This document shows positions 32,264 to 39,335 of a stretch of DNA of 52,023 nucleotides, piece by piece. Position numbers and translations under genes: made by a program. Source of the stretch: F23-D06 sp963620035 (lineage in GTDB: Bacteria; Bacteroidota; Bacteroidia; Bacteroidales; WCHB1-69); NCBI GenBank assembly GCA_963620035.1, contig CAVEXN010000014.1, forward strand, positions 1 through 52,023, written 5' to 3'. How positions within the stretch are numbered: the stretch's first letter is position 1; each line of letters starts with the position of its first letter. Below the pieces are notes generated by a model. That model did not search any database, was not told where the DNA came from, and saw nothing but the letters and a program-made list of their open reading frames with translations.

Positions 32264-32964
32264 GGTTCTTGAGGTTGAACTTCCGGTTTCAGCAGGTCAT
32301 AGAGTTGCTGCATCCCGGAGGTGGCTTTTTCTTTTATGAAGTGAACTTTACGGCTGATGGGCTGCACCTCTTTGGGGTCAATGACGTAGATGTCAGCATG
32401 TCGCGGAGCATAATAGAGCAGCCCGGCCGCAGGGTAAACGTTGAGTGATGTGCCGATGATGATGAGGATATCGGCTTTCTCCACCTCGGCCACGGCCTGG
32501 TCCATCATCGGTACAGCCTCGCCGAACCAGACGATGAAAGGACGCATGCGTGCGCCGTCGGGGGTGCGCTCGGCATGGCCGATGGGACGGTAGCCGATGT
32601 CTTCGACGAATTGTTTGCCGTTCTCGCTGCAAGCCTTGGTGGCTTCGCCGTGCAGGTGGATGACGTGTGTGGAACCGCCGCGTTCGTGCAGGTTGTCGAT
32701 GTTCTGCGTAACCACCGCCACATCGTAGTACGATTCCAGCGCTGCCACCAGCCGGTGCGCCCTGTTTGGCTCCGCCTTCGACAGTTCAGCCCGGCGCGCA
32801 TTGTAGAAGTCGGTGACTAGGTCAGGATCCCGCTGCCAACCCTCAACGGAGGCCACGTCTTCAACCCTGTAGTTCTCCCACAGCCCGTCGCTGTCGCGGA
32901 AGGTCTTGATGCCGCTCTCGGCACTGATGCCCGCTCCGGAGAGAACAACTATTTTCTTTCCCAT
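32260..32964 (-). CDS. cobB: Sirtuin NAD-dependent deacylase (CobB/SIRT5-like)
   Basis: The 234-residue enzyme should remove acyl groups from lysines, using NAD+. The NAD motif VLSGAGISAESGIKTFRD, the TQNIDNLHERGG motif and the catalytic histidine in HLHGE (about 105) are intact. Tyr54 and Arg57 in TDFYNARRAEL match the Y-x2-R motif that favours succinyl and malonyl groups in SIRT5/CobB-type members. Only one cysteine (residue 112) remains in the whole protein, so the usual four-cysteine zinc site is absent. It leads a two-gene unit with a lipoprotein. Confidence 0.92.
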   Translation of the reverse strand: MGKKIVVLSGAGISAESGIKTFRDSDGLWENYRVEDVASVEGWQRDPDLVTDFYNARRAELSKAEPNRAHRLVAALESYYDVAVVTQNIDNLHERGGSTHVIHLHGEATKACSENGKQFVEDIGYRPIGHAERTPDGARMRPFIVWFGEAVPMMDQAVAEVEKADILIIIGTSLNVYPAAGLLYYAPRHADIYVIDPKEVQPISRKVHFIKEKATSGMQQLYDLLKPEVQPQEP

Positions 32965-33021
32965 CTTGAATGTGTTTTTAGAGGATAATCTGTGTTTGTT
33001 GTTATACTGTTACATCTTCAT

Positions 33022-33033
33022 AACTTGCAAGTT
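33022..33033. promoter_or_regulatory. Perfect palindrome in the sirtuin leader, possible operator
   Basis: AACTTGCAAGTT is a perfect 12-base palindrome, and the flanking T and A extend it to 14. It lies between the minus-strand TAACTTTG box (33067-33074) and the sirtuin ATG. Three copies of GTTACAT sit nearby, at 33009, 33031 and 33071. Confidence 0.4.
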
Positions 33034-33066
33034 ACATTTTAATGCAAGCCAGAAAAGGAAACGCAG

Positions 33067-33074
33067 CAAAGTTA
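33067..33074 (-). promoter_or_regulatory. Possible -7 box (TAACTTTG) for the sirtuin gene
   Basis: The minus-strand TAACTTTG followed by CTGC matches TAnnTTTG and lies 102 bases upstream of the sirtuin ATG. The leader it implies contains the palindrome at 33022-33033. Confidence 0.4.
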
Positions 33075-33161
33075 CATAATATTCCGTTTGCCGACACTCT
33101 CGCTGCCACTTCTTTTCACGACATCGGCATAGTCGGACAAGTGACTGTCCTTTAGCGAACA

Positions 33162-34880
33162 TCAGTCGCAAAAGGCTATTCTGCGGCGCAAAAGTCGAGT
33201 AGGGCGGCTGTTGTCGCGGATGACCTCCTTGTCAGTGTCAGGGCACTCCTTGATAGACATGCTGCTGCGTCGGTTGACGGGGTCGTATTGTACCCAAGGC
33301 ACGGGTACATAATGTATGTTGCCGTCATTGCCTCCGACGGGAATGTAGTCCATACGGTCGATGCCGGAGAAGCCACACGCATTTACCGCAATCTCTTTTG
33401 TGCCGTCCTCGTTGCTGCGCAACAATTTTGTTTTCAAAATGTTGTGTGTTACACTCCGAGGGTGCATAAAGCAAGCCTCCCCTTTGTAGTTGGCAATAGA
33501 TTCCCATTCCCAAAATGAAGAATCCCCTATGAGGTCGCGTCCGTAAATCTCTTTGCGCGTGCGTGTCTGCTGGTAAAGTGGGATGGAAAGCAGCGGAGCG
33601 AAAGCGAAATAGACGGCTCTGAAATATTCCTGGTTTACCCGCAAGAAACGTTGTTTCACGGTCTCGAAACTGTAATCCATCCATTTTTCGGGGTCGGTGT
33701 TGAGGTCGAATTTCTGCAGGTGGTCGGGATAGACGACGTTGATCATTTTGTTCTTTACTATCGTGAAGTCGTCGCCATAGCCATACCGGTTGTCTTTCAT
33801 AAGCGTCAAAAGCGCTTTTTGGGCCAATGGCGTGAACAGCAGCCGGTATTGCACCTCGTTGTTGCGGTCTTTGGTGGAGAATTGCACTTCGAAGTCCTGG
33901 TTGGACATCATGGTGTAGTTGCTCGTGTCGTTCAGTTTGCGTGAAAAGCGTTCAAGATTTTTGAGTTTCATTCTCTTCCTGAGACTGACGAACGGAACAT
34001 CTTCGGCGAGCCCTTCGGGCTTTCGTGAAAACGACAGGTCGGGGGCGGCCTCGTTGGCATACATCAGGAATGTTTTGTCATCAAATTGAGGGTGAGGTTT
34101 GGTGACCGTCGCCGTGAGCGTTTGGGTTCTGGTCACGTAATGTGAATTTCCCTCCGAGTCGGTGACCTCTTCTTCCCACTGGATGGTCAGGAATCCCGTG
34201 TAGGTTTTGAGTCCCCAATGGAAATTGCGGGTTGTTGCGATGACGAAAGGGTTGCCTTTTACCTCACCGCTGTGGGCAAAAAGAACCGATGCGTCTTTAT
34301 TCAGAGAGCCGGCATAACCGAACTCTTCGCTTAACTGTTTGACTCTTGCGGCGTTGAAGTATGGGTCAAAATGGATGTTCGGCACCGTCTTCTCTATAAG
34401 TTTCGTCGGGATGTCCCAACTGAACAGGGCATTGAGGGACTTCATCTGTGCTTGTGCTTCTTGCACCAGTGTTTGGTGTTGTGCTTCAAGGGCAGACACG
34501 GCGGCTTTTATTTGCCTGATCTTGTTCTGCACGGCGGTGAAAGCCAACGTAAGCAAAGCGATTCCGAGTACGATGAACAAGACAATCATCCAGGTGTTCG
34601 CGGCGACTGTGTAGGAGATGAACGGCAGCAGGAACAATACGGCAGCCCCTGCAATCATAAGTCCTTTCAGCCATCTGAAACCGGTTAGTTTGTCATTGTT
34701 ATTGATGATTAGTTCGTTGACATATCCGATTTTCCGGCAGGTTTCTTTGTTTGCATCCTTGTCAACGGCCGACTTCTTCTCCATTTCTGCAAATGCTTCT
34801 TCGGCATTCTTGCGGAAAGCATCTTTCAATTCGTCCCGGTAACGCTCTAAGGGTTCGTGTATGTCGTCCATGGTGCTCAT
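33162..34880 (-). CDS. Unrecognised membrane protein paired with LemA
   Basis: The 572-residue protein is not assigned to a named family. It starts with a charged, probably helical stretch, has two closely spaced transmembrane helices (about residues 70-115: LKGLMIAGAAVLFLLPFISY and TWMIVLFIVLGIALLTLAF), a likely coiled coil (QNKIRQIKAAVSALEAQHQT), and then some 430 soluble residues. It resembles the two-helix proteins that accompany lemA in other bacteria, such as DUF3137-type proteins, in topology only. It is encoded 70 bases downstream of lemA on the same strand, so they are probably cotranscribed and may form a membrane complex. An ATG at residue 4 is an alternative start. Confidence 0.75.
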   Translation of the reverse strand: MSTMDDIHEPLERYRDELKDAFRKNAEEAFAEMEKKSAVDKDANKETCRKIGYVNELIINNNDKLTGFRWLKGLMIAGAAVLFLLPFISYTVAANTWMIVLFIVLGIALLTLAFTAVQNKIRQIKAAVSALEAQHQTLVQEAQAQMKSLNALFSWDIPTKLIEKTVPNIHFDPYFNAARVKQLSEEFGYAGSLNKDASVLFAHSGEVKGNPFVIATTRNFHWGLKTYTGFLTIQWEEEVTDSEGNSHYVTRTQTLTATVTKPHPQFDDKTFLMYANEAAPDLSFSRKPEGLAEDVPFVSLRKRMKLKNLERFSRKLNDTSNYTMMSNQDFEVQFSTKDRNNEVQYRLLFTPLAQKALLTLMKDNRYGYGDDFTIVKNKMINVVYPDHLQKFDLNTDPEKWMDYSFETVKQRFLRVNQEYFRAVYFAFAPLLSIPLYQQTRTRKEIYGRDLIGDSSFWEWESIANYKGEACFMHPRSVTHNILKTKLLRSNEDGTKEIAVNACGFSGIDRMDYIPVGGNDGNIHYVPVPWVQYDPVNRRSSMSIKECPDTDKEVIRDNSRPTRLLRRRIAFCD

Positions 34881-34950
34881 TTCTGCATGAAAGGGTTAGG
34901 CGGGAAGTGCTGCATTCGGCACATCCTGAAACGCAGCATGTGGGGTGGAC

Positions 34951-35613
34951 TTAAAAGAAAACCTGTCTGGCGCGCTCTTTGGTCTCGGCGGAGACGGAGA
35001 ATGGAATGCGGGTGGTGTAGCCTGCGCGGGCGGCGACAATCATTTTTGTGGGCCAGTCGAATATGTCGCGGTTCCATTGATATACCGTGTCGTTGTATAG
35101 GGAGCGGGCAGCCGTGATTTCTTTCTGGAGATAGGAGTTCTGCTGCATGGCGTCGGCAATGGCAGCATGGGCTTTCAGTTCGGGGTAGGCTTCCACTTGC
35201 GGAAACAGGCGGGCGTAAGCCTGGTCGATGTTGCGGGCCACCGTGTTGCGGTCCGCATCCGGGTTGATCCCTCCGCGATAGGCCGCTACGGTCTTCATCA
35301 CGTCCTTGTCGAGGTCGATGGCCTTTTCAAGCAACGGGACAACATTCTGGAGGATTTGCACACGCTGCTCCAAGTAGTTGTCGATGGTGGAGGCATCCGC
35401 CTGTATCTTCTGCTCCAGTTGCTGAAGGTAGTTTTTTGCCTTTACTTTCATAATCAAGAATATGAGACCGGGCAGGATTCCGCAGACCCACAGCAGGATC
35501 TCGAAAATGGTAGAGCCTACGCCGATGATGACGGGCAACTGTTTCTCAATAACATTGACGTCGCGTCCGGCCGGGTTTACGGTCGCATTCATTTCGTCTA
35601 ATTCATTTGCCAT
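34951..35613 (-). CDS. lemA: LemA family protein
   Basis: The 220-residue protein has one N-terminal hydrophobic segment (about 30-57, IIGVGSTIFEILLWVCGILP) and then a helical domain with LemA features: YLEQRVQILQNVVPLLEKAI, YARLFPQVEAYPELKAHAAI, and RSLYNDTVYQWNRDIFDWPT near the C-terminus. It is longer at the N-terminus than typical LemA. LemA proteins are inner-membrane anchored with a helical bundle of unknown function. The 572-residue membrane protein follows in the same direction. Confidence 0.88.
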   Translation of the reverse strand: MANELDEMNATVNPAGRDVNVIEKQLPVIIGVGSTIFEILLWVCGILPGLIFLIMKVKAKNYLQQLEQKIQADASTIDNYLEQRVQILQNVVPLLEKAIDLDKDVMKTVAAYRGGINPDADRNTVARNIDQAYARLFPQVEAYPELKAHAAIADAMQQNSYLQKEITAARSLYNDTVYQWNRDIFDWPTKMIVAARAGYTTRIPFSVSAETKERARQVFF

Positions 35614-35673
35614 AGTTTGCTTTTATTTAAGGTGATGCTTGCCCATGTTTTCAAGAGGGCATTAAAAACGCGG

Positions 35674-35681
35674 CAAATATA
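35674..35681 (-). promoter_or_regulatory. Bacteroidetes -7 box (TATATTTG) for lemA
   Basis: The minus-strand TATATTTG followed by CCGCG lies 60 bases upstream of the lemA ATG. The 309-base divergent gap 35614-35922 contains this box, the inverted repeat at 35796-35846 and the plus-strand box at 35873; no further gene is seen. Confidence 0.5.
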
Positions 35682-35795
35682 ATGAATTATTCACAACGGA
35701 ATGCTTTCCGCTCTTTTTTCAGATGATAATATCAAGTCAGAAAGCCATATCCTGGCAACAGGTCTTTGTCCTATATGAAGTTGAAGAAGATATGG

Positions 35796-35846
35796 ATGAC
35801 TGAAAATCAGGGAAAGATGGTTTTTCCTCGATACGTTTTCAGTCAT
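35796..35846. repeat. 11-bp perfect inverted repeat with nested hairpin upstream of a T9SS gene
   Basis: ATGACTGAAAA (35796-35806) and TTTTCAGTCAT (35836-35846) are exact inverted copies. Inside them GGAAA (35811-35815) can pair with TTTCC (35823-35827). The right arm ends 26 bases before the TATCTTTG box at 35873, so it covers the -33 side of that promoter. Confidence 0.6.
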
Positions 35847-35872
35847 TGATGTTCACATTTCACATAAAACTG

Positions 35873-35880
35873 TATCTTTG
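35873..35880 (+). promoter_or_regulatory. Bacteroidetes -7 box (TATCTTTG) for the T9SS type A gene
   Basis: TATCTTTG followed by CGCC lies 42 bases upstream of the ATG at 35923. An ATTG at 35845-35848 could serve as the -33 element, with a spacer a few bases longer than usual. Confidence 0.5.
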
Positions 35881-35922
35881 CGCCGTCAAACAAGTAACAA
35901 ATCAATTATTAAAAAAACTGTC

Positions 35923-36849
35923 ATGAAAAAACTTTATTTTTTGCTCTGCCTTTTCGCACTGTCTTTACAGGTCAAGGCCCAGAACCCCTCTGTTGCTGTC
36001 ACTATTGACAATGTGACCCCCCTTACCATAACGGCGACTTTCACCCCGAATGAGGATTGTGCCTCGTACGTTTATGTGATTGGCGTCCAAGAGGAGATGC
36101 AGGCCTGGGCGGCTGCGTTCCAGACCACCATTGAGACGCTGGTGCCGATGTGGGGCATTACAGCCAATGGCGTCACTTCCTATACTTGGAACGACATGTC
36201 CCCCGCAACGGAATACACGATTTATGTGATTCCTTACGCCGCCGACAACGCCGCCGGCACTATGGTTACCGCTCCCGTCACTACGTTGGTGATGGGCGAC
36301 GAGGGCGTTTCTGTCGTCGAGATGGAGGTTGTTGTGCTGTCCGATTCTTCTGTATTGACAAAAACTACCCCGAACAGCTCTACCGCCGTCTATAAGTATG
36401 GGCTGATTACTAAACACCTCCACGACTCCCTCGGCAGTGTCTTGGATTCGTTCCTTATCGATTATTGGGAGAATTACGATCTGCACAACGCCTATACGTA
36501 CGAGGAGTGGACTTGGGAAGGACTGCGCGATGTCGATTACTATGCCTGCGCCCGAGGAAAGAATGCGAACGGCGAATGGGGCACGCTGACAATCATCCCG
36601 TTCAGCACGCTGACCGGAATAACCGAAAACAAACAGGATGTCCGCCTCTATCCCAACCCCGCCGGCGATTTCCTGAAAATTGAGGGCGAGACGGTCAGGA
36701 CTGTGGAGATTTTCAGTCTGGCAGGTCAGCGGATTGCAGCTTTCAATGCCTTGGACGGACACATAACGGTGCCGGTTTCCGGCTATGCTCCGGGCGTTTA
36801 TATGGTGCGCATCAATGATACCACTGTTCGCAAGGTGGTCGTGAAATAA
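35923..36849 (+). CDS. Secreted protein with fibronectin-like region and T9SS type A sorting domain
   Basis: The ATG at 35923 gives a signal peptide (MKKLYFLLCLFALSLQVKAQ) and 308 residues. The first mature part (VAVTIDNVTPLTITATFTPN through MSPATEYTIYVIPYAAD) has the strand pattern of a fibronectin type III-like domain. The last 75 or so residues begin VRLYPNPAGDFLKIEG and end GVYMVRINDTTVRKVVVK, the classic type A sorting signal. The protein should be exported through the type IX system and attached to the surface lipopolysaccharide or released. No catalytic motif is visible. A terminator lies just past the stop, inside the convergent gene. Confidence 0.85.
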   Translation: MKKLYFLLCLFALSLQVKAQNPSVAVTIDNVTPLTITATFTPNEDCASYVYVIGVQEEMQAWAAAFQTTIETLVPMWGITANGVTSYTWNDMSPATEYTIYVIPYAADNAAGTMVTAPVTTLVMGDEGVSVVEMEVVVLSDSSVLTKTTPNSSTAVYKYGLITKHLHDSLGSVLDSFLIDYWENYDLHNAYTYEEWTWEGLRDVDYYACARGKNANGEWGTLTIIPFSTLTGITENKQDVRLYPNPAGDFLKIEGETVRTVEIFSLAGQRIAAFNALDGHITVPVSGYAPGVYMVRINDTTVRKVVVK

Positions 36850-36858
36850 CCCGTAAAT

Positions 36859-38400
36859 TCAGAAAGTAACCTGAATGCCGAAGTGTATCAGCCCCCTCTT
36901 GAAAGAGAGTGGGCTTTTTTGCTGCCGTCCTAAGGCATATTCGAGATAGAAAAGCCCGGACTTGACGGCCAGATGTATTCCGCCGCCAAAGCCGAACGGA
37001 GAGTCCTGCATGTAGCGCCCGCTCAACTGCTGTTCGTAGGTGCCGCCGTCGAAGAAGAGGCAGACGTATGATTTTTTCCCGAACAGGTAGCGTAGCTCGG
37101 CCGAGTAGAGCAGGAACGTAGAGGCGCTGATGTCGTTGGCTTTGAAGCCGCGGATGTTGCCGGGACCTCCGATGTCGGTCAGTTCGTTGCGGCAGTGCGG
37201 CCCTGACAGCAGCGAGCCGCCCTTGAGCCGTGCGGCGACCGTCCAGCGCCTGCCGATCGGCAGATAGCCTTGAACGCTCCCCATAATGCAGTAACTGGTT
37301 TTCTGCAAAGGGATTTTTTGATAGAAAATGTCGTCTATCTGGCTGTTCTTGATAATCTTGCGTCTTCCGGCTGACAGGCTGGCGGAGATGTCAATGCCTT
37401 TCCGCGGGTTGAAGAGATAGTCGAGTCGGCGGTGGCGGAAGCGTAGCCCGAAGAGGGTCTTTCGGTAGTCGATGAAACTCGAGTCGTCCTCAAAACGGAC
37501 AAGTCCGGCATCCAGCACCGACGAACCGGTGTGGTCGAAGCAAGGCTCTATGTAACTGTTGCTGACGAATGCGTAAGGGAGTCCGGCATGGAAGTTGAGG
37601 TTGAGGTAGGAGGTGTCGCGCTTGTCGAGCACAAAGGACCCGTTGATGCCGAAACGGGTCCGGAACAGGTACGGGAAGCTTGCGGAGAGGTCGAGGTGCT
37701 GCGAGTAGAGGCTGCTGCTGTACCAGTGGAGACCGATGCTTTCGCCCAGCCGGAAGATGTTCTGCAACGAGAGCGTCAGTTCTCCGTTGACGGTGGTGCG
37801 CCCTTTTTCTTCGTCCACAGGGACCAGACCGATGTAGCCGTCAAACAGGTTGGTGTTTTTCTTGTTCAGGTAAACGTAAAGGCAGGCTTTGTCTTTGACG
37901 AACGCCACATCGGCTTTGCCGGCAACGGTGGCGTATGGAAGTTCTTCCAGTCTCCCGTTCACTTTCCGTATGATTTCTTCGCAGTAGGGCATACCGTTCC
38001 GCAGGCCGAGGTAGGGATAGAGAAAGTCTCTGGAAAGTCTGACGGTGCCTTTGACGATGATGGAGTCGAACGTGACAAAGAGTCCGGAGTCGATTACAAG
38101 CACCGGGGTCATGTCGCCGGTTTCGGGGCTGGCCGCTTTCAGGGAGACGGCGGCAAACGGATACCCGCTGTTTTCGAGCTTCTGCAAGGTCTTTTCTGCC
38201 TTCCCGGGAAAGTCGGACAACTCGGCCTCCAACGGAACGGCGGGCTTTTCGTGCTGGGCCAGCAGCGGTCCGCCGCGTAAAAGGACAAAGAGAATGAATA
38301 TGATATGTGTGACGTTGTGCTGCAAATGGAATGAAAAACAGGTCCAGGGAAAACAATCTCTTTTGAATTTTAGTATCTTTGCACGTTTTTTTAATTCCAT
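36859..38400 (-). CDS. Omp85/BamA-TamA family outer-membrane protein
   Basis: The C-terminal half is a D15/bacterial surface antigen barrel: GFKANDISASTFLLYSAELR, YVCLFFDGGTYEQQL and the closing FKRGLIHFGIQVTF, which ends in an aromatic residue as barrel proteins do. Ahead of it is about one POTRA-like domain (VTFDSIIVKGTVRLSRDFLY onward). A signal peptide is visible at QHNVTHIIFILFVLLRGGPL ending LLAQ, but no ATG lies directly before it. The ATG at 38400 gives 513 residues with an odd 25-residue lead-in; a TTG at 38325 would give a normal signal peptide. Family members insert or secrete proteins at the outer membrane. The role here is unknown. Confidence 0.82.
   Translation of the reverse strand: MELKKRAKILKFKRDCFPWTCFSFHLQHNVTHIIFILFVLLRGGPLLAQHEKPAVPLEAELSDFPGKAEKTLQKLENSGYPFAAVSLKAASPETGDMTPVLVIDSGLFVTFDSIIVKGTVRLSRDFLYPYLGLRNGMPYCEEIIRKVNGRLEELPYATVAGKADVAFVKDKACLYVYLNKKNTNLFDGYIGLVPVDEEKGRTTVNGELTLSLQNIFRLGESIGLHWYSSSLYSQHLDLSASFPYLFRTRFGINGSFVLDKRDTSYLNLNFHAGLPYAFVSNSYIEPCFDHTGSSVLDAGLVRFEDDSSFIDYRKTLFGLRFRHRRLDYLFNPRKGIDISASLSAGRRKIIKNSQIDDIFYQKIPLQKTSYCIMGSVQGYLPIGRRWTVAARLKGGSLLSGPHCRNELTDIGGPGNIRGFKANDISASTFLLYSAELRYLFGKKSYVCLFFDGGTYEQQLSGRYMQDSPFGFGGGIHLAVKSGLFYLEYALGRQQKSPLSFKRGLIHFGIQVTF
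36891..36920 (+). terminator. Terminator of the T9SS type A gene, located inside the convergent Omp85-like gene
   Basis: GCCCCCTCT and AGAGAGTGGGC pair around TGAA with one internal mismatch, and TTTTTT follows at 36915-36920. It is 41 bases past the stop of the plus-strand gene and lies within the last codons of the minus-strand gene. Confidence 0.6.
38374..38381 (+). promoter_or_regulatory. Bacteroidetes -7 box (TATCTTTG) for the 46-residue lipoprotein
   Basis: TATCTTTG followed by CACG lies 26 bases upstream of the ATG at 38408. It is located inside the 5' end of the divergent Omp85-like frame if that gene starts at 38400, which favours the shorter start for that gene. Confidence 0.55.
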
Positions 38401-38407
38401 AACGACA

Positions 38408-38548
38408 ATGAAAAGAATTATTGTGCTGATAGTGATGTTTTTCTTTGCGGGGGCGCTGTTCACGGCATGTGACACGCAAAAAAAATGTGCCGCATACGGT
38501 CATTATGCCTGCTATGAGGGGCAGAATCAGGATGCAGTTTCAGAATAA
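38408..38548 (+). CDS. 46-residue lipoprotein
   Basis: The gene is easily missed because it is short. MKRIIVLIVMFFFAGALFTA leads to a lipobox cysteine at 21, leaving a mature peptide of only 26 residues with two further cysteines (CAAYGHYACYEG). A consensus promoter box sits 26 bases upstream of the ATG. The stop lies 17 bases inside the next gene, an outer-membrane barrel, so the two are coupled. Tiny lipoproteins of this kind, with a short Cys/Tyr-rich tail, exist in other Bacteroidetes, but I know of no function. Confidence 0.7.
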   Translation: MKRIIVLIVMFFFAGALFTACDTQKKCAAYGHYACYEGQNQDAVSE

Positions 38549-39323
38549 GGCCATATTCTTGCCCCGCGGAATCGGTGGCGGGAGAACACGCAAAATAGCC
38601 GTCACCGCTCTCTTTGCTTGCTTTGCCGCCCTGTCCTGCGCACAGCAGGTGGGGGAGTATTACCATGATGTGACCTTAAAGGAATGGAATTTCGACCTGT
38701 TCGTCAACACGGGCGGTGTGGGTGCAGGTTTCCAGCACGGTCGTACCCCCGACCTTTACAACAAGCATTTTTGGGAGATGGATTTCATGTACAACCAGCA
38801 CCCCAAGTCGGTACGCTCTGTCAACTCGCTGTATGAAGGCGTCCGTCCATGCCGGTACGGTCAGCTCTATACGCTGTTTTTTCTCAGAGCCGGTTACGGA
38901 TACCAGCGGACCCTGCATACGAAGCCCTATTGGGGCGGGGTGCAGATCCGCTATACGCTCTCTGCCGGCTTTTCCGCAGGTTTGGGAGTCCCAAATTATG
39001 TGGAGGTCATCAACTACAATACCGGCTATTCTGAAATACAACGGTATGACCCCGACGAACATGATCTGAACAATATCATCGGCGGCGCACCGCTCTATAC
39101 GGGCATTCTCGGTACGATTGTGCGCCCGGGTTTCTATGCCAAGACGGGCTTTGTGTTCGATTTTGCCAAGAACGATTATAAACTGCAGGCGCTTGAAGTC
39201 GGGTTAAGCGTGGACATGATTTTCCCTTTTGTGCAACAGATGGCCTTCAATAAGGCCCGCAAATGCTATCTTGCCGCATATATTGCTTACGACTTTGGGA
39301 AGAAGAAAGGTTATCACCAGTAG
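38532..39323 (+). CDS. Outer-membrane beta-barrel protein of unknown function
   Basis: Started at ATG 38532, the 263-residue protein has a signal peptide (RKIAVTALFACFAALSCAQQ, preceded by a basic stretch) followed by alternating strands rich in aromatic residues and glycines (FDLFVNTGGVGAGFQHG, YGQLYTLFFLRAGYGYQRTL, KTGFVFDFAKNDYKL) and ends in a strand YLAAYIAYDFG. This is the profile of an 8- to 10-strand outer-membrane barrel. It overlaps the small lipoprotein by 17 bases and is followed 12 bases later by a flippase, so the three probably form one transcript. An ATG at 38514 is an alternative start. The pairing of a lipoprotein with a barrel suggests the two proteins act together. Confidence 0.75.
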   Translation: MQFQNKAIFLPRGIGGGRTRKIAVTALFACFAALSCAQQVGEYYHDVTLKEWNFDLFVNTGGVGAGFQHGRTPDLYNKHFWEMDFMYNQHPKSVRSVNSLYEGVRPCRYGQLYTLFFLRAGYGYQRTLHTKPYWGGVQIRYTLSAGFSAGLGVPNYVEVINYNTGYSEIQRYDPDEHDLNNIIGGAPLYTGILGTIVRPGFYAKTGFVFDFAKNDYKLQALEVGLSVDMIFPFVQQMAFNKARKCYLAAYIAYDFGKKKGYHQ

Positions 39324-39335
39324 ATCAGGTCTCTC

